From positions 15,833,525 to 15,897,524 of the forward strand of contig CM037879.1 of the NCBI GenBank assembly GCA_021292165.1: a stretch of DNA of 64,000 nt, read 5' to 3'. The stretch is from Shinisaurus crocodilurus. Its lineage: Eukaryota > Chordata > Lepidosauria > Squamata > Shinisauridae. The stretch's first letter is position 1; every line of letters begins with the position of its first letter. Below are positions 32,940 to 42,283 of this stretch, one piece after another. The notes beneath the pieces were generated by a model that saw only the letters and a program-made list of their open reading frames with translations, did no database searches and was not told where the DNA came from. Made by a program: the position numbers and the translations under genes.

Positions 32940-34454
32940 GGCCTCACCTCAGAATTGCTGCAGGAGCCAATAGCAGCAGTTATGCAAATAGCCCATACAA
33001 CACTTAGAACGTTCGTATGAATTCCTGCAGGGGCCAATAGGGGTGGGTATGCAAATCTCCCCTAGGCCATTTAGAATGTTCTCTGAGGGGGTGAAAAGGG
33101 AGGGAAACTTTTTACATGACTGACTGACTGTTGTGTGTGTGGCATCGTCACATAGGCTCCACTCCATCACGTTTTGACGGATCTACCCCAAACTTGGCAC
33201 GGTCACTCTTCATCACCTGTAGACTCTCAGGATTAACCTGATTTTTCTTTAAGATCAGACATTTCTGTCAGAAAAGTTTTCTGCTGCCAGCACCCAGCCT
33301 AAATGTTACACTTTCAGTCAGAGAATGACTGTTGTCTGTGGGGTGTCCCAAATCCTGTGTGTCTGTTTGTACGGGCATTTGCGTGCATTGCATAGGCTCC
33401 TACACGGTTGGACGGATCCACCCCAAACCTGGCACGCATACTCTCCATCACCCAAGGACAAAGACTGGTGGGTTCAAATCTCCAAAAAAGCCATCACTGC
33501 GCCTGTATGGCCCAAAATAGACGATAGCCAATGGCGTCACTTGGAATGTTCGCAGGGGCCATTCAGGAGCGGTTATGCAAATCACTCCAACAACATTTAG
33601 AATGTTCATATGAACTGCCGCCACGGGGGCCCAATCAGGAGTGAATATGCAAATCTCTCCTACGTCAAAACAGAATGTTCATATGCGCTGCAGCCAGGGC
33701 CTACATGGGGGGGGGGGGGGAGCTGGGATTTCATTGTTGGATAGTCCCGGGGGGGGGGAGAAGAGCAGGGATTTCATTGTGTGGTCCTGGGGGAGCAGGG
33801 ATTTCATTGTTGTGTAGTCCCGGGGGGGGGGGGGAGCTGGGATTACATTGTGTGGTCCGGGGGGGGGAGCAGGGATTTCATTGTGAAGTCCTGGGGCGGG
33901 GGGGAAGCAGGGATTTCATTGTTGCGTAGTCCAGGGGATGACAACAGGGTATTCATTGTTGCATAGTCCCGGGGGGGGGAGAGCTGGGATTTCATCGTGT
34001 AGTCCCAGGGGGGGAGCATGGATTTCGTTGTGCAGTCCCGGGGGGTGGACAGATATTTGATTGTGTAGTCCCGGGGGGGGGGGGAGAAAAGCAGGGATTT
34101 CATTGTACAGTCCCAGGGGGGGCGGGAAGCTGGGATTTCACTGTTGTGTAGTCCCGGGTGGGGGGAGCAGGGATTTCACTGTGTAGTCCCAGGGGAACAG
34201 GGATTTCATTGTGCAGTCCCGGGCCGGGGGAAAGGGAACAGGGATTTCATTGTGTAGTCCTGGGGGGGGGGGTGGAGCAGGGATTTCATTGTGCAGTCCC
34301 AGGGGAGCTGGTAGTCCCGGGGGAGCTGGGATTTCATTGTATAATCCTGGGGGAGCTGAGATTCCCAGGGGAGCTGGGATTCCATCATGTTTCTTTTAAA
34401 AACAATTGTGCCAAATCCTAAAATCCACGTGAGCGAAGCCACGGGCAACAGCTA

Positions 34455-34455
<1 letters not shown>
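32940..34455 (+). mobile_element. Helitron, 3' portion
   Basis: The 3' end reads CACGTGAGCGAAGCCACGG then GCAACAGCTAG, followed by T at 34456. A short hairpin followed within about 12 bases by CTAG, and insertion before a T, are the Helitron 3' hallmarks; the minus-strand element at 56.2 kb has the same arrangement. The body holds repeated modules (GGATCTACCCCAAACTTGGC at 33.18 kb, GGATCCACCCCAAACCTGGC at 33.41 kb). I did not find the 5' TC end. No Rep/helicase is encoded, so it is non-autonomous. Confidence 0.7.
33690..34385 (+). repeat. G-rich minisatellite inside the Helitron
   Basis: About 20 units of roughly 30-40 bases built on GGGATTTCATTGTGTAGTCC followed by a run of G's of variable length (3 to 14). 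Units alternate between CAGGGATTTC and CTGGGATTTC. It stops just before the Helitron 3' hairpin. Long frames with GISLCSPG-type peptides are by-products of the repeat. The G-runs are candidate quadruplex formers. Confidence 0.9.
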
Positions 34456-34487
<32 letters not shown>

Positions 34488-35080
34488 AAAAAAAGAGAAA
34501 AACATGAGGACAAAAGGATATGATGAATCTCTGTTGCTTAAACCACCATTCCAAAAACATATATTTTTTAGCAAGCACACAATCCAAAAAACCACCCACT
34601 CAGATTCTGATCTTGCTAGATGAAGCTGCATTAAATACTAATACCTTTTTCCTTTAGTAATTGTTTTTATGGTCAGTGGAGTTGCCAGTTTATTAAAACA
34701 GTTCTTTTATTTCCATTTTGGGATTACCAGAAAACTTTATAAATGACACAGTGATGACTGTTCCTGGCTTTAATGTAGCTTCATTTTGATGAAGCAATAA
34801 TAATGAACAGCCAGCTTTTTGCAGTAAGAGACCTGCTTATATATAATCTAAATATGCAATACTGTCATCATATGAATCTTAGGCTTGGTGGCCCATCTGT
34901 CTCTGATCCTTCTAAAATAAAATGTGCACTAGAGGGGCTTCTTGGCAAATGTGGTACATTCTCCTCTGGTAGTTCATTATGTAGTGAAACGGAACCACCA
35001 GAAGTTGAGAAGTAGCTTGCCCCAGCTCATCTCAGTAGACTTTGCTGCTTGGCTGACTCCAGATTTTTCAAGGTCCTTGA
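34456..35080. other. (GT)n tract, then no recognisable feature
   Basis: (GT)n directly abuts the Helitron end (34456-34480). The remainder to about 35.08 kb is AT-rich with no supportable gene. Confidence 0.5.
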
Positions 35081-35084
35081 GCAA

Positions 35085-35880
35085 CACTCTCAATGCCCCC
35101 CTCCCTCAGTGAGGCTATCTACTCACCACCACTGTTACCACTGTTCTGTTGCTCCTTATCCTTTCTCATCATTGTTAATGCTTGCTTGCTTGACAGGCAG
35201 AGAGCCAGTGAGCAAGTAGGCAGTGTCATTACTACTTCTTCTCACCACCACTGTTGACTGGGCCACAGCGAGAGGCAGGTGAACAAGCAGGTTGCACTGG
35301 TAAAGAGAAGGAGCACATCCAGGGGGTCTTGGTGGGGCAGATCATTGCTAGATCCAGGTTTTGGAGGGTCCTTGGACAAGACACCCTCAATGGGCCCCCA
35401 CTCCCTTAGTGAGTCTATCCTTCATAGATTTCATAGATCATAGAGTTGGAAGGAGCCTACAAGGCTATCGAGTCCAACCCCCTGCTCAATGCAGGAGACT
35501 AGAGGAGGGGTCTCCCATTCAAGTAATAACCAGGCTTGACCCTGCTTAGCTTTCCACGCTCAGACAAGCTGAGCCAGCGTAAGCCACAGGTCTGTATCTT
35601 CTCACCACCATTGTCCAGTTGGTATAGCTCCTCCTTCTCTTTCTCATCACTGCTACCACTTGCTTGATTGACAGGCAGAGAGCCAGTGAGCAAGTAGGCA
35701 GTAGCATCTGTTGCTTCTCCTTCTCACCGTCACCGTTGTCTGGACCAGTGAGAGAGGCAGGTGAGGAAGCAAGCAGCAATGGCGAAGAGATGAAGCAGCT
35801 AAAGGAGGGCCTTTTGTCAGTGGGCCCCTGCTGGGATGTGGACCCTTGGCAGGCGCCCAACCATGCCTACTCTTGACACC
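35085..35880 (+). repeat. Family D repeat, two tandem units, second split by a SINE
   Basis: Unit 1 (to about 35375) and unit 2 (from about 35376) share CAATG..CCC, GGCAGAGAGCCAGTGAGCAA and CAGGTGA.CAAGC blocks with the single copy at 10.1 kb. Unit 2 is broken at 35421 by a minus-strand 5S-SINE and resumes at TTCTCACCACCATTGTCC. Non-coding. Confidence 0.6.
35421..35598 (-). mobile_element. 5S rRNA-derived SINE with CR1-type tail, copy 2
   Basis: Nearly the same sequence as the 8.66 kb copy: head AAAGCTAAGCAGGGTC and GAATGGGAGACCCCTCC, tail GAGCAGGGGGTTGGACTCGA, then TATGATCTATGAAATC. The host repeat reads TGAGTCTATC|C..TCTGTATC|TTCTCACC here and GAGTCTATCTTCACACC at the unfilled paralogue (10.16 kb). 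This gives an in-window empty-site comparison and a candidate short duplication of TCTATC/TGTATC. Confidence 0.85.
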
Positions 35881-36076
35881 AGCCCTGCTTTGCTGAATCT
35901 GAGAAAGGTGACAGGAAGGAATGTTGTTAGAGTTGCAACCTGAATGGAATCCTTCTAGTCTAGTTGGGATTTAATTTCCAAGGCTGGAAAGCAACACTTG
36001 ACAATGACAGTTTACCAAAAGTCTCAGAGTTTTAGCCTTTTCCACAGGTCTGTGGTCAAGCCTGGTCTATATAGAC

Positions 36077-36182
36077 CAGTGTTCTCCAACCTTGGGTCCC
36101 CAGATGTTTTTGGCCTACAACTCCCAGCATGCTGGGAGTTGTAGGCCAAAAACATCTGGGGACCCAAGGTTGGAGAACACTG
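36077..36182. mobile_element. Perfect 106-bp palindromic hAT MITE
   Basis: The element starts CAGTGTTCTCCAACCTTGGG and is its own reverse complement throughout, with its centre at AGCATGCT. It is flanked by perfect 8-bp duplications ATATAGAC (36069-36076, 36183-36190), so insertion was recent relative to mutation. Each arm carries CCTACAACTCCCAGCATGC. It is a foldback, non-autonomous element requiring an hAT transposase in trans. Confidence 0.92.
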
Positions 36183-36525
36183 ATATAGACCATACAATGA
36201 AGAGTGGGGGGATGCCAGACAACCAGTTGGGAGGTGCCATTATTTTAATCCTCCTTACCGTAAAAACCTCCTTTCGCCTCAGAGGAAACAGCTGGAGTAC
36301 AGCACGTCCCCTGTCATGTGAGTTGTCCACTTCCGAGGTGTTACGCAAGGGGACATTCAGAAATGCCACCCCACACCTGTAGTCTGAAGTGGTACATGGC
36401 ATTCTGCCATGTCAGAAGTCTTCCGCCTCCTGTGTTTCATGAAGAGACTCAGGCCTCAAGATAAAAAAGAAGCACTTCCATTTTCACATGGATTATCAGA
36501 GTAAGGTGACCAGTTGTGAATCTCC

Positions 36526-36552
<27 letters not shown>
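36526..36552 (+). repeat. A27 homopolymer
   Basis: 27 consecutive A's. No LINE or SINE body ends just before it that I can recognise. Confidence 0.95.
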
Positions 36553-36554
<2 letters not shown>

Positions 36555-36556
<2 letters not shown>

Positions 36557-37645
36557 GCACATCAACCAAAAAAAGAAAAAAGGATAGTGATTTACAAATC
36601 ACATGCTAATTTATATAGAGAGATGCAAATTTAGAAATAATAATTACATTTGAAATAGAAATATAGTACATCTCACCATAGTGTTGAAGACTGTGACCAG
36701 GGTGAAATTTTATTGACTGCACATGCCCACTCTACACAGTAACACTAGGCGTCATCATATGGTACACAGCCAGCGAAACAAAGCTGTGTACAAGGCTAGC
36801 AAGAGCTGTTGTCAGGCTCCCCCGTCCTCTTTGGCCCAGCCAGGGGAGAGATGTGGGTAATACCTCCCAACAGGGCTGAGGCCCACAGAAGCAGCAGGAA
36901 GATGAGGCAGCACCCACTTCAGCCTATGTTGGTTGTGCCCAGTGGTGCAGCAGTGGTAAATTTTGAAGTGCAGGCACTCATCATGACGGCCCCATAACCA
37001 CACCCACAAGGAGAGCCCAAAAATCCAGGCAGTCGTGGTTATTCATACCAACAAATCAGTTCTAGCAGCTTTCATCTCCAGCAGGAGCAGGTCTTTCATA
37101 AAGCTAATGGCTCTTCATTGCCCATTCAAGACCAAGGCCCCACTCTCCAAAATACTTTGTATTACAGCACGAACAAGATATGGTTGCTGGAAAAATTCAT
37201 CCTGCCCCCCCCCAGTTACTGGGAGGAGTGCAGCCAAATTCAGAGGGGAAAGGGAGTGTGGGGTGGCACATGACATCAGCATCCCTGCTAATCAAAGAGT
37301 GTGGCCACTGCATCTGCATCCCTGTGAGTCCTGGCTCCATTATACCACTGGTTGTGCCATGCCGTTAGGTAAGGTTTGTGGCAGCATTCCCATTAAGGAG
37401 ACACTAGAGCTGTTCATAAGAAAACAATACCTACATGTTCAGTGAATGCATGTGGGGAGAAGCAGGACTATGGCTTCTACCCACACCCCATTGGCAGTCA
37501 CACGTACAACATTGGGTGCCCTACAGGGTTCCCTTTTGAAGAGACTGATGGGTATGCAAAGCTATACATGTCTAGGACACTTCCACACTAATGCTGTCCA
37601 TGCAGCTACCAGAGGAGTGACACCAGCAGGCACATCAGCACTGGT
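36555..37645. other. No gene; one Helitron-related patch
   Basis: TTTTGAAGTGCAGGCACTCA (about 36960) resembles the reverse complement of TGACAAGTGCCTGTACTTCC in the Helitron at 56.6 kb. The rest has open frames up to 136 codons without a recognisable domain. Confidence 0.35.
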
Positions 37646-37658
37646 GGTATAGCTAGCC

Positions 37659-37798
37659 CAGTGTTCTCCAACCTTGGGTCCCCATATGTTTTTGGCCTAC
37701 AACTCCCAGTATGCCCCAGCCAGCGTAGCTATGCTGGCTAGGGCATGCTGGGAGTTGTAGGCCAAAAACATATGGGGACCCAAGGTTGGAGAACACTG
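37659..37798. mobile_element. Palindromic hAT MITE, 140 bp
   Basis: Starts CAGTGTTCTCCAACCTTGGG and ends with the reverse complement. Arms of about 60 bases with CCTACAACTCCCAGTATGCC are separated by a spacer that is also inverted (AGCGTAGCTATGCTGGCT). Flanks AGCTAGCC and GGCTAGCA match at 6 of 8 positions. Confidence 0.8.
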
Positions 37799-38084
37799 GG
37801 CTAGCAAGTACAGTCCTGCTCTTTCCTCACATGTTCACTGAATATGTGGGGGCTTTTCTTGTGACCCCCCCTATTCTTGCACACCACCCACTCAAATGCT
37901 ATCCTGGTTTCCACATAAACGAAGAGGGTCGTCCCTCTTATGTTAGTCATGACTAACTTTTCCCTTTGTTCATACAATTTCATTACAAAGTTTATAAACC
38001 AAATTTAAAAACTGAATTTAATGGAAAATAATGGAACAAGTTAATAAATTAAACATGCAGCTGACATAACCCCCCCCCCCATGT

Positions 38085-38265
38085 GCTATTTTGAGCTGTT
38101 AAATATTAAATGCCTTGGCACAGAGCTTCAGCTGTTGGGCAGTATATAAATAATACTAATACTAATACTAATAATAGAGGGCAGTCTTAACCTGGCGCCA
38201 AAAAGATAGTAGAGTTGGTGCCAGGCGGGCCTCAGTGGGGAGCTGATTCCATAACTGCATAATAT
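38085..38265. mobile_element. Two L2 tails meeting tail to tail
   Basis: The plus-strand tail, CAGCTGTTGGGCAGTATATA, runs into an (ACTAAT)n stretch (38145-38175), then the minus-strand L2 piece GAGGGCAGTCTTAACCTGGC, which equals the L2 at 42.53 kb. This is the same arrangement as at 19.46 kb. Confidence 0.6.
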
Positions 38266-38269
38266 ATAA

Positions 38270-40950
38270 TGCATCATGTTATTGTAGCTTTTCTTACTCA
38301 CACTGAAAACTTAAATTGCTGTGTAGGAATGAGAGCCCAATGTTTTCCAACTTCAAAATTAATGAATAAAATTTGGCCCCACTGACATGGTAAGTCTGCT
38401 TAGACCATAATTTGCTAGGTTAAAAAGGAGCAACCCCACTTATAGTGATGTAGGGTTAAAGTAATCTTCATGATGAAGTAGTTTTAATCTGCATTACTGA
38501 TTATAATTACTGAAGCAGGAAATAGAGTGAGGTATGAGGACGTGACCATGCGCAGGTCACCAGAACAGTTATCTGGGCCACACAATTCTCTATCTTTTCC
38601 TTCCTCCAAGAAAGAATATGGGAAAACTCCAATAGCAGCTCCAATCTAGGGATAGGTGAGAATTCTGTTAGTCTCCTTTTTTTATAAGAACTTACTAAAA
38701 TTCACTATTTTCTTCATGGGATACAAAAAACTTGAGATGGGGGGGGGAATCAAATGTAGAAGAAAGGGAAACTGAAGGATTCATCTGTACCTATTCCAGT
38801 CTTTCTCCTCTAGGTGCCCTAAACACAGAGCTGAAGCAAGGCAGCTCACTGAGAGTTCTGAACTCAACAAAGATCTGAGGGAAGACAGAGGGCTTATATA
38901 CTTGCTGACCCTGAATCATCAGTTGCAGCTGGGTCTGCTTCTTCAGTGGCTGCAGCTGGGTCTTCCTCCTCATGAGTAGACCTTTGCTCATGAGTAGACC
39001 CTTCCTCCTAAGTGAACCCTGGGCGAAAGGGTCTTCCGGCAGCCAGGTGGGCAGTCCAACAATGACTCCGCGTCCCACCTAGTCTGTCACCGGCAGTGCT
39101 CTGGTGAGCCGTGGGATTAGGGAGGAGGATCAGGGACCGTAGTAGGGCTCTGGATGGGGTTGAAAGGGGTTATTTGGCATCTCAAGCAAGGTAGCCCTAC
39201 ACCAGTAATGCTCAGTTTACCCTGTGTCTTTTGCAGGAGTGGGGTTTGCTGAGGAATCCCAATCCTCCTCCTCCAAAGATGTCTCCCCTGTGCTTGGGTC
39301 GGTCAGGAGGCTGACACCAGGAGACAGAACAACTGAAAGGACCTTGGCCAGCTTGTTCCCAGTGAAAATGGTATGTGCCTGGATTGACATTACTCTCTCT
39401 TCTGAAGCCCAATCCCACCGTCACAAAAAAGAAACAATCCTGGCTGATTCCCCCCTCCCCCCATATGTCTTCAAAGAAGTTTGAGATGAAAGTGCTGTAG
39501 GGAGTTCTAGAGTCACAAGGGGTATAAGTTTCCCCCTCATGCCCCTTCGGGACTTTTGGTGGGAACTGAAGCTGCCTTACAGGTTCTGGAAGAAATGCTA
39601 CCAATTATTCCTGGCAATGTTTAGAAGGAAAAAAATGTGGATAACCACTTCAAAAGTGCTCTGCTTTCAAAATATGTATTATTCCCCTGGCATTGAATAG
39701 GCAGCAATCCCCCTCAAGCTTCCTAGTGTCATAAATTAAATATTCTAAACTTCATCTAGGATAATAAGGGAAGTCCTTTGATGTTTGCCTTATAGCACTA
39801 AATGCAGCAAAGCTCAGCAGCGCATCCTCCTCCTTCACCAGAAATGCACCATGGTGTAAGTTCCCTTCGGCAGCTCAGAATTTATCCTTTGTGCCTGAGG
39901 AAGTAGCGTAATTTGCCTCCAGAATACAGCAGCTGGGTTATAGTTTGATCTAAAGCACAATGAAATCAAGGGAAATTAGATTTCATTCGAAGGAACTTCT
40001 GAAGTATCAAAAGAGCTAACAAGAATCATTTTGCTTCTAGCTATAAGGATCCTGTTTGGTGTCAGTGCAATTACATTGCTTCTCCATACGCTAGAGGAAG
40101 CTTTCCCTTTGTGTCTGAAGCAGCATAATATATGCAGAGGTCAGCATGAAAACTACTGATCAATGATGGTTCCAGTATTTTTTGGGGGGGGTTGTACTAG
40201 ATGCTCTTGGTGGGACCCCTCCCTGATTGGTCCCACATCTTCCTTGTCACTGTCACCACTGTCCATTTGCTTGCCCTCTTCCGCCATTGCCAACCTATTG
40301 AACCACCAAGGAGGAGACGCGGAGGCAAGCAGATCTAGTGCTGTGCTGAAAATTTCGAGCCTGTCATTTTTGGCAATTGGGCAGGGGGCAAATTAATGCC
40401 CCAGTGAAAGAAGCTGGGGAAGGGGATGAGAATTTCAAAGAACTTTCTCACTGGGGAGGGGTTCCATTTACCTATTAAATGTAGGGGGTGGCAGAGGGTT
40501 CCTCTTTCTGGGTTTTTTTAACTTTGAAAATAGCCCCACCTGCTATCGCAGCATTGCGGGGCCTCCTAGCAGAAAGGCTTTTAGCTAGCAATGTTTCCTG
40601 GAATGCCCAGGAGACCATGTGACATCACACAGTCTCCTGAGCATCAAGGAGCTGCTGCCCAGCTAAAAGCCTCTAGGCAAGGAGCCCAATTGTTTTGTGA
40701 GCAAGAAGGGGGCTTTTAGAGCTTCCCCGAGAAGGAAAGATGAAGGGCCCTAGCCAACGTGGCATCTGTAGGCCTGGTGAGCATATGTTGTCATATCTAT
40801 GCATAATTTATTCTTTCTGGCCTTTGAAAATACAACAGAGGGAGATTCAGAGTCAGTTCTAATGCTACACAAGCAGACATCTTTCACAGAAATAACTCTG
40901 CTCGTGTAAATTATCAATGCAAGTCATTAAAAGAGCTCACAAAAGATCAG
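38270..40950. other. Largely unannotated
   Basis: About 38645-38810 has family E-like ends (AGGGATAGGTGAGAATTC). About 40570-40680 is weakly self-complementary and includes TGTGACATCACACAGTCTCC, a diverged relative of the CRE-containing segment at 21.5 kb. About 40185-40420 faintly resembles family D. No gene. Confidence 0.35.
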
Positions 40951-40954
40951 TCGT

Positions 40955-40966
40955 ATTATTATTATT

Positions 40967-41009
<43 letters not shown>
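40955..41009 (+). repeat. (ATT)n(ATC)n microsatellite
   Basis: A few ATT units switch to about 14 ATC units, just left of a minus-strand L2 fragment. Confidence 0.95.
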
Positions 41010-41039
41010 CATTACATTTTGTATGTTCTAGAAAGTTTG

Positions 41040-41255
41040 TACCTCGCTTTTTCATGCAAGGTTGCCCAAGGCAGTCTTCAATAGAAATTACATCAGCTGA
41101 ATATGTTCCAATCCATCTTTAAAGGAATGTCCACATAGAGTGCATTGCAGTAGTCCAGCCTGGATGTCACCAGAGCATGAATAACCAAAGCAAGATCACC
41201 CCTCTGCAGATAGAGTTGCGACTGGAATATCAGCCTAAACCGGTAAAAATTATTC
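41040..41255 (-). mobile_element. L2 LINE fragment
   Basis: The minus-strand translation contains LALVIHALVTSRLDYCNALY, the conserved block downstream of the RT in L2-clade elements, as at 20.5 kb. It is followed on the right by a family E repeat (41262-41605). Confidence 0.75.
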
Positions 41256-41261
41256 CACCCA

Positions 41262-41605
41262 TAGCTAGGGATGGAAATCAGTCTATTTCTGGTCAGTGTC
41301 AGTTTTGCAAATGTCGATTCATAAGTCCATTCCATTCTGCTTTCACATTAATGTGTGATTATTATTTTTTTAATCAGCATGGAAATTCATATGTAAATAC
41401 ACATTTAAATATATGTTTTCTCAGAAAATATACATTTATTAATGTATTTTATCTAAAGGCTGATCTGAATGTATTTTATCATAAAATACACATTTAATGT
41501 ATTTTAGTACATTTTTTGAGCCAAGAACTACATCAGAAAATTGGGTGAAGTGTGAAATCTGAAGGATAATTATGTTCTGGTTCACACATTCCTCTGTGGA
41601 TCCAG
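41262..41605. repeat. AT-rich MITE-like repeat, family E
   Basis: Starts AGCTAGGGATGGAAATCAG and ends GGTTCACACATTCCTCTG, with ATACACATTTA runs inside. Pairs with 1255-1660. Confidence 0.45.
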
Positions 41606-41876
41606 CCAATTTTCATCAGCTTTTGCAAAGATTGAATTCATCAAGCATCTCTGTAATCAGCACCTTCACATGAGGCCACAAATAGATCAGCAGATATCAC
41701 AGGTTACACAATGATTCCGGTTTCTGGAAGAAGAGTTGCAATTGCATGCAAGTTGATGGCCCTAACATTTTCTTGCTAAAGTTGTGTGTGAACTCTTTTT
41801 TTTTTTTTTGGCCCATCATACGGTGCAATCCTGTACATGTTACCTATACATGTATACTCAGAAGCATGCTCAATAT

Positions 41877-42235
41877 GACTAAGGGCACAATCCTATGGCC
41901 TCCCAACATTGTCTGGGGGACCATATGATTAGTCAGAGTCCCAGCTCTGAGGTCTTCCGACTGCGGAGCTGGGACTTTGAATGCAGAGCCCCCACCCCAT
42001 GCCCCTCACAGCCAGTGCAGAAAGAACCATACCGGCTGCCTCTCCGAGGTTGGAAATCGACATTGGAGAGGGCTAAAGGGGCATGCCGAGGGGGGAGTGG
42101 GGAGGGGGGAGTGGGGAGGGGGGAGGCCGGGGCCGATGGCTTATGCTCTATTCAAATGTCACCCCGGCCTCCTTCCCTCCCCATCTTCAGTGCTTCATCT
42201 AGGAGGCTGAAAACAGCAGTCTAGAAGAACCACAT

Positions 42236-42236
<1 letters not shown>
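41877..42236. repeat. MITE family C copy
   Basis: Starts CTAAGGGCACAATCCTATGG. Contains AGAAAGAACCATACCGGCTG (compare GAAAGAACCGTGCCGGTTGT at 5.12 kb) and a GGGGAG tandem run near 42090-42125. Confidence 0.55.

Positions 42237-42238
<2 letters not shown>

Positions 42239-42282
<44 letters not shown>
42239..42282 (+). repeat. (GAT)n at an L2 3' terminus
   Basis: About 14 GAT units directly adjoining the 3' end of the minus-strand L2. Confidence 0.95.

Positions 42283-42283
<1 letters not shown>

Noticed and set aside
33675..34450. Direct repeats considered as a CRISPR-like array or a Gly-rich gene
   Set aside because: Units vary in length and adjoin without unique spacers; the frames are minisatellite by-products; the host is a vertebrate-type genome.
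36526..36552. A27 run considered as the poly(A) tail of a retrogene
   Set aside because: No recognisable gene or LINE body immediately upstream and no target duplication seen.
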